A stretch of 64,000 nucleotides of DNA, taken from NCBI RefSeq assembly GCF_023283885.1, contig NZ_JAKILA010000010.1:62001-126000 (forward strand). Direction: 5' to 3'. The notes beneath the pieces are model-generated. The model searched no databases. It was not told the origin of the DNA and saw nothing but the letters and a program-made list of their open reading frames with translations. Origin of the DNA: Shewanella basaltis. Lineage in GTDB: Bacteria > Pseudomonadota > Gammaproteobacteria > Enterobacterales > Shewanellaceae. Positions 59,577 to 64,000 of this stretch are shown piece after piece. Position 1 is the first letter of the stretch; the number at the start of each line of letters is the position of its first letter. The position numbers were made by a program, and so were the translations under genes.

Positions 59577-60841
59577 AGATACTCCCGAGCATTCGCTTAT
59601 ATGTGATACTGGCTATGCTGGTGACCGGTATTGGAACCATTTTGAGTTTGTCAGCGCTGAGTTTGCACTACTTTGTTGCCGGTATGGATTCATCGATGCG
59701 GATTGCTTTGTATGCTCAAGCCCAGCAACAAAATGTGTCGGACGGCAAGCCATATCAGTTTGATGCATTTACTGTTGCCAGTCGTTGGCAAGACTTGCCT
59801 GAAACCGTGCGCCAAATCATGTTAGCGCCACCCACAGAATTTAATGTGTTAAATAAGACCATTGTAGGCGGTAATCTCATTACTCCGCCTGATGTCGGCT
59901 ATTTTACCATGAAAGTACAATACGGTACTGAAACACGCTTTGTATCCACCGTATTTGAACGCGAAAAAATCGGCGCGTTTAAGCGACAAGGTCCTCCGTA
60001 TTTTTTAATCATTTTTCTCACCGCAATCCTGGGTATTTTGGCCTTTGCAGTTGTACTCATTTTGGTGATACGTCGTGTAACGCAGCCAGTAGAGCGACTC
60101 AAGAACTGGGCGAAAGGCCTCACCACTGAGGAGCTTGAGCAGCCAACGCCAGATTTTCACTACAGCGAGCTGAATACGTTAGCGTCAATCATTAAAACCA
60201 GCTTAAGCACAGTGCAAGAGAGCCTAGCCCGCGAGCAGCAGTTTTTAAGTTACGCCAGCCATGAGCTGCGCACGCCTATTGCCGTGGTTCGTACCAATAC
60301 AGAGCTATTACAAAAAATGATCAGCAAAGGGGTTAGCGCAGACAAACAAGCACAGGTGGTTAGCCGTATAGAGCGTGCGGGTATCACCATGACAGACTTA
60401 ACTGAAACCTTATTATGGCTGACACGGCGCGAAGGAAAAAGTTTACCGCTTAATGAGGTGCAATTAGGCCCGCTTATTCGTCAACTTGTGCAGGATTTAG
60501 CTTACTTAACCCACGGCAAAAATATTGAACTTAACATTTCGACAGATGAATCGTCACAGCAATTACCCAGTACCTTATGCCGCATTATTATGACTAATCT
60601 TATTCGTAATGCATTACAGCACACGCAAGAAGGCTCGGTGACCATTGAGCAGTCGGCAACATCGGTCAGCGTGATTAATCAGTCTGAAGCTCAGACCAGC
60701 AGCAGTGACGATTTAGGTTTTGGGTTGGGGCTTGAGCTTACTACGCGCTTAATTGCGCAATATGATTGGCCATATCAAAACATTGAAACCAATCGGGGGC
60801 GTAAGGTGACCATCGACTTTACTAGAGCACCTACTGGATAA
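59573..60841 (+). CDS. sensor histidine kinase of the RND operon
   Basis: A 422-residue membrane kinase with helices near residues 9-35 and 145-165, a ~105-residue periplasmic domain, a HAMP-type linker, the H box SYASHELRTPIAVVR with phosphoacceptor H230, an N box NLIRNALQHTQEG and a G box DLGFGLGLELTTRL. The ligand cannot be read from the sequence. Translation is coupled to the response regulator. No terminator was seen after the stop. Confidence 0.94.
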   Translation: MKILPSIRLYVILAMLVTGIGTILSLSALSLHYFVAGMDSSMRIALYAQAQQQNVSDGKPYQFDAFTVASRWQDLPETVRQIMLAPPTEFNVLNKTIVGGNLITPPDVGYFTMKVQYGTETRFVSTVFEREKIGAFKRQGPPYFLIIFLTAILGILAFAVVLILVIRRVTQPVERLKNWAKGLTTEELEQPTPDFHYSELNTLASIIKTSLSTVQESLAREQQFLSYASHELRTPIAVVRTNTELLQKMISKGVSADKQAQVVSRIERAGITMTDLTETLLWLTRREGKSLPLNEVQLGPLIRQLVQDLAYLTHGKNIELNISTDESSQQLPSTLCRIIMTNLIRNALQHTQEGSVTIEQSATSVSVINQSEAQTSSSDDLGFGLGLELTTRLIAQYDWPYQNIETNRGRKVTIDFTRAPTG

Positions 60842-61490
60842 AAACTCAGCAGCTACATTTATCGTTATAGGTAAATTCGTCATCATTGCTGTCTTGTTTA
60901 AATCGAATTCATTCGGTCGAATGCCAGTATATCGCGCTTAAGCCCTTTACGATTACAGATAGATGCCCGGCTCTACTTTGACTCGCTCTGCACATCAGCC
61001 ACAGAGAACGCCCTGCGACAATCTCCACTCCCTCTTTTTGGCAACTGGTTGACATAGAAAATATATATTTTAAATGCTAATCGAGTAGTGATTTGAGATT
61101 CCTTTCAATCATACCAGTGTTGACCTTATACCATTATGCATTAATAAGTGACCACTGTGAGTGCGTGCAGCGGTTGTTGATTAAGGCGTCGCTATGCAGT
61201 CATGGTTGTCCCCCTTTCAAATAGCGAGAACGCAGAGCAAAAGCGGCTGGTGCATTCCTTTGTGGCGAGTGCTAGAAGGGCTTACACATGCGCTGTATGA
61301 CGTCGAAAGAGAACAACTATTCATTCAGTTATACGCCTTGTTTAAGCCCTTTACATTCTTGCAAAGAAATCACTTACTCACGCTCAATGGTATTCAAGCA
61401 TTGAAACAAGTTATCTCCATTTTGTTAAGTGTTGGTTGACAAATTGGCAACAATTAAATAGCTTCATTGTCTGTCCAATTGGTAAGTTAA
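60842..61490. other. intergenic stretch with one unsupported small frame
   Basis: The gap after the kinase contains an 81-codon frame at 61194-61439 with no ribosome site, no recognisable family and an odd composition, so it is not annotated as a gene. A TTGACA at 61049 with an A/T-rich stretch to its right could be a promoter. An AATTGGCAACAATT motif at 61443 resembles operator-like motifs near the TonB receptor. Confidence 0.4.
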
Positions 61491-61685
61491 CCTCAACTCT
61501 GGATAAGAGATGTATTGATAACGATATAAATCAATAGATTGACTAAAATCCACTGTCAAGCTTGTGATTTGTTTTGCTAACAAGGCGAATTAACGCGTCA
61601 ATAGCTAGCCTATTGCAAGTTAATTCAACGCAGTGAGGAAGGCAAAGGACTGCTTGAAAGGCGTTTGTTATCCAGAGCTGAGGTT
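61491..61685 (+). repeat. short mobile element (MITE-like), family 2, copy 2
   Basis: A 195-bp unit with 17-base inverted ends (ACCTCAACTCTGGATAA and TTATCCAGAGCTGAGGT, one mismatch), flanked by direct TAAGTTA repeats (61484-61490 and 61686-61692). Its right two-thirds are nearly identical to copy 1 at 33425. It lies upstream of the alginate lyase gene, at the edge of a CAATTGGTAAGT motif. Confidence 0.88.
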
Positions 61686-61977
61686 AAGTTATTATCTTTG
61701 GTCAAGTCGTTGGCTGCTAGTACTATTTGGTTTTCCAATCGATTCGTTTTTGCCCAACCGGTGGCATGAGTCAGTAAAACATGTAGGACTATTTGTCATT
61801 GAGCAATGTGTTTGCGGTAGGTGGAACCTAGGTTGCACCTGCTCAGTGGGTTGAACAGGGTAATTGGCTGGCCATCACTAGTGCCTGCTTTAAGCACTTA
61901 ACAAGCAAGGTTCAGTAATGACAATCAATGCCTTAGATGCCAACAAGTATCGTATTGGTAGAGCAAGAGGAGCAACA

Positions 61978-62967
61978 ATGAACACCATAAAATGTATGTT
62001 GACGCAGTGCCTGATGTTGTTGGCCGTTTTCGTCAGTTATGCCAATGCAAGTGATGAGAGTGACAGTAATATTATAATTCCTTTAGCCCATAAACAATTA
62101 GCACAAGGAGTGTTACTTGGGAATGTTGCGCATTTGGATCCGGCAAAAAAACCCAGTGAAAATTTTGATCTGCTGGATTGGAGTTTGACTCTGCCAACTG
62201 ATCTTAACAAAGATAAAAAAGCAGACATTGTTTACGAACGCGCATTGGCTGATGGCTTTGAACTCAAACCGTTGTTTTACACCGCAGAGGATGGGGGCAT
62301 GGTGTTTGCCTGTCCTAATGAAGGTGCTAAAACCTCAAGCAATACCAAATATGCCAGAACGGAATTGCGCGAAATGCTCAGACGCGGCAATACTCAGATA
62401 AAGACACAAGGGGCTACTAAGAATAACTGGGTATTTAGCCAAGCACACGGTTCGGTTAAGCGTAAAGCGGGCGCTGTTGAAGGCAGCCTCGAAGCAACGG
62501 TTGCCGTTAACAGGGTGTCGGTAACCGGTGATGAGAAACAAGTCGGTAGGGTGATTATTGGCCAGATCCATGCAACCGACGATGAGCCCATTCGTCTTTA
62601 TTACCGAAAACTCCCTAATAATGAGAAGGGGTCTATTTATTTTGCGCACGAGATCAATGGCGGTGATGACGTCTGGGTTAATATCATCGGCTCGCGCTCC
62701 CACACCCTAGCCAATCCCGAAGATGGCATTGGTTTAAACGAGAAGTTTAGCTATAAAATTACAGTGGAAAGCACTGTGCTGTTTGTCACTATTATTCGTC
62801 CTGGCAAAGCCAATATCACTAAATCTCTGGATATGAGCCAAAGTGGTTACCACCGAAATAGTCAATATATGTACTTTAAAGCGGGAGTGTATAACCAAAA
62901 CAACAGCGGCGATCCTCGAGACTATGTGCAAGCCACTTTCTATCATCTTGATAATCAGCATGATTAG
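61978..62967 (+). CDS. alginate lyase, polysaccharide lyase family 7
   Basis: The 329-residue enzyme has a signal peptide (NTIKCMLTQCLMLLAVFVSYANA, cut near residue 24) and a PL7 beta-jelly-roll. The conserved PL7 motifs are visible: RTELREM at 127-133, QIH at 196-198 and YFKAGVYNQ at 299-307, giving the catalytic Arg, Gln, His and Tyr. It cleaves alginate by beta-elimination outside the cell. The start at 61978 has an AAGAGGAG site; an in-frame ATG at 61918 would add 20 residues before the signal peptide. The TonB receptor next door suggests uptake of the products. Confidence 0.92.
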   Translation: MNTIKCMLTQCLMLLAVFVSYANASDESDSNIIIPLAHKQLAQGVLLGNVAHLDPAKKPSENFDLLDWSLTLPTDLNKDKKADIVYERALADGFELKPLFYTAEDGGMVFACPNEGAKTSSNTKYARTELREMLRRGNTQIKTQGATKNNWVFSQAHGSVKRKAGAVEGSLEATVAVNRVSVTGDEKQVGRVIIGQIHATDDEPIRLYYRKLPNNEKGSIYFAHEINGGDDVWVNIIGSRSHTLANPEDGIGLNEKFSYKITVESTVLFVTIIRPGKANITKSLDMSQSGYHRNSQYMYFKAGVYNQNNSGDPRDYVQATFYHLDNQHD

Positions 62968-63292
62968 CACCTTGAGTTAAATTTCTTCTCAGGCAGTTGT
63001 ATCAGCCATTGCGCAATTGGTTAACCAATTGCGCCTAATTCATTGTAATGCCATCCATGGTTGCTAGGCCAAAATCGGTGCCTATTTTATTTAAAACCCA
63101 CCCACACCTATCAGGCCAAAAACGGCACTCATTTCACTAGTGGTCACTTCAATTGGTAAGTCATCTTGTTGATCATTGGTTAACAATTTGTTGCCATATT
63201 GGTTTTAGTTGGTTATATTTCGAACGGTGAAGATAATCACTTAAAGGTAATAGTTTACGCTAACCGAATAAAATAATAATGGAGAACAGGAT
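62968..63292. other. intergenic stretch between alginate lyase and TonB receptor
   Basis: Contains a 24-base perfect palindrome at 63011-63034 (core AATTGGTTAACCAATT), a related ATTGGTTAACAAT at 63175-63187, a CAATTGGTAAGT at 63150-63161, and an imperfect direct repeat beginning AGGCCAAAA at 63066 and 63113. It therefore looks like a regulatory region; no gene was seen. Confidence 0.6.
63011..63034 (+). promoter_or_regulatory. 24-base perfect palindrome, candidate operator
   Basis: Arms GCGCAATTGGTT and AACCAATTGCGC are exact complements. There is no T-run, so an operator or stable 3' hairpin is more likely than a terminator. Confidence 0.5.
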
Positions 63293-64000
63293 ATGGGGCC
63301 TAGATTCGACAGTTTGAGATATACAGACACGCAAGTGAGGCAATTCAGACTTACACGTGTAGCGAGATTGGTAAAAATGGCAGCTATTGCCTCTCTAGCC
63401 AATTTTTGTGCTTTGTCAGCCAGTGCGCAAGACATAAATAATGAACCTAAAAAAGAAACTGATAACGTTGAAGCTGAAATCGAAGTGATTGGCGTTGTCG
63501 GCACCCGTAAAACAATCCAAGACCAAATTTCCATAAAACGCGAATCAACTACTGTTGTTGATGGTTTATCTGCGGAAGATATCGGTGATTTGCCCGCACT
63601 TTCCATTGGGGAAGCCTTAGAGTCAATAACGGGGGCGGCTTCTCACCGTGAGAATGGCGGTGCGACAGAAATTACGATTCGGGGCTTAGGTCCCTTCTTG
63701 AGCGCCACGCACATTAATGGTCGTGAAGCGACGAACGGAAGTGGTGACCGCTCGGTTAACTTCTCTCAATTCCCGTCGGAGTTAATGCAAAAGGTTGCTA
63801 TTTATAAAACTCAAGACGCATCAATGATCGAAGGTGGTGTTGCCGGCGTCATCACCTTAGAAACGCTTAAACCTCTAGACTACGGCAAACAGCAAGTTCA
63901 AGGGGAGGTAAAACTGAACTATAACCCTGATGAGGGCAATATTGACAACTCATTACAAGGAGACCTTGGCGGTCGTGCTACATTCAGTATTGTTGACCAA
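63293..64000 (+). CDS. TonB-dependent receptor, N-terminal part (3' end outside window)
   Basis: The frame opens at ATG 63293 after a GGAG site and runs off the window, giving 236 residues. It has a long N-terminal stretch, a signal peptide (LVKMAAIASLANFCALSASA, cut near residue 46), a TonB-box-like IEVIGVVGTRKTI and a plug domain with ALESITGAAS, EITIRGLGPF and VNFSQFPSELMQKVAIYK. This is the pattern of the carbohydrate-type (Xanthomonas/Caulobacter branch) receptors. Next to a PL7 lyase it probably imports alginate oligosaccharides. Confidence 0.88.
   Translation, partial: MGPRFDSLRYTDTQVRQFRLTRVARLVKMAAIASLANFCALSASAQDINNEPKKETDNVEAEIEVIGVVGTRKTIQDQISIKRESTTVVDGLSAEDIGDLPALSIGEALESITGAASHRENGGATEITIRGLGPFLSATHINGREATNGSGDRSVNFSQFPSELMQKVAIYKTQDASMIEGGVAGVITLETLKPLDYGKQQVQGEVKLNYNPDEGNIDNSLQGDLGGRATFSIVDQ

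Noticed and set aside
61194..61439. 81-codon frame after the two-component genes
   Set aside because: No ribosome site, no recognisable motif, and poor coding character.
61633..61854. 73-codon frame overlapping the second MITE-like element
   Set aside because: It begins inside the element and crosses its end, so it is unlikely to be a gene.

Overview
The window looks like chromosomal DNA of a marine gammaproteobacterium, most likely a Shewanella. The grounds are the order mshQ-mreB-mreC-mreD-maf-rng-yhdP-nitrilase-tldD, a secreted ExeM-type nuclease with a GlyGly-CTERM tail, the long form of PurC, and many lipoproteins and envelope systems. The assignment is by recognition of families and gene order; no database was searched. 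No rRNA, tRNA, CRISPR array or prophage was seen.

Layout. (1) 1-12.6 kb, plus strand: the 3' end of the MSHA pilus gene mshQ, then the cell-shape and envelope block mreBCD, maf, rng, yhdP, a nitrilase-family amidase and tldD, with several overlapping gene ends. (2) 12.8-17.6 kb: a four-gene export operon (TolC-like outer membrane protein, HlyD-like adaptor, two ABC-2 permeases) with no ATPase gene. (3) 17.7-26.4 kb: small secreted proteins and lipoproteins, a LysR regulator, a large Ig-like lipoprotein, darP, pmbA (partner of tldD) and an acidic lipoprotein. (4) 26.5-38.5 kb: rimO, a chemoreceptor, two side-by-side copies of a short interspersed element, exeM, a second short element with clear target-site duplications, a siderophore-type TonB receptor behind a Fur-like box, purC, an EamA transporter and an unlisted 53-codon membrane protein. 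(5) 38.6-47.1 kb: deaD, an M28 peptidase lipoprotein, uvrA, a YajR-like transporter and ssb. (6) 47.1-52.5 kb: DUF3861/DUF2798 genes under a promoter flanked by two identical palindromic operators, a DUF1499 gene whose stop codon is shared with an inserted element, a small membrane protein, the decayed C-terminus of a Fis-type regulator, and a GGDEF-EAL protein. (7) 53-60.8 kb: an RND efflux operon (outer membrane factor, adaptor, pump) fused to its own two-component system, preceded by a CTTAA-N6-CTTAA site. (8) 60.8-64 kb: a PL7 alginate lyase and the start of a TonB receptor, the edge of an alginate-use locus with shared candidate operator motifs.

How the parts fit. The left third is housekeeping for shape, outer-membrane lipid traffic and peptide modification (TldD/PmbA). 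The rest alternates housekeeping genes with accessory envelope functions: two export machines, nutrient scavenging (DNA, iron, alginate) and signalling. Two families of short non-coding mobile elements sit in the accessory gaps and next to gene ends. The least explained items are the ATPase-less ABC-2 export operon, the doubly palindromic operator of the DUF2798 operon and the short element families.
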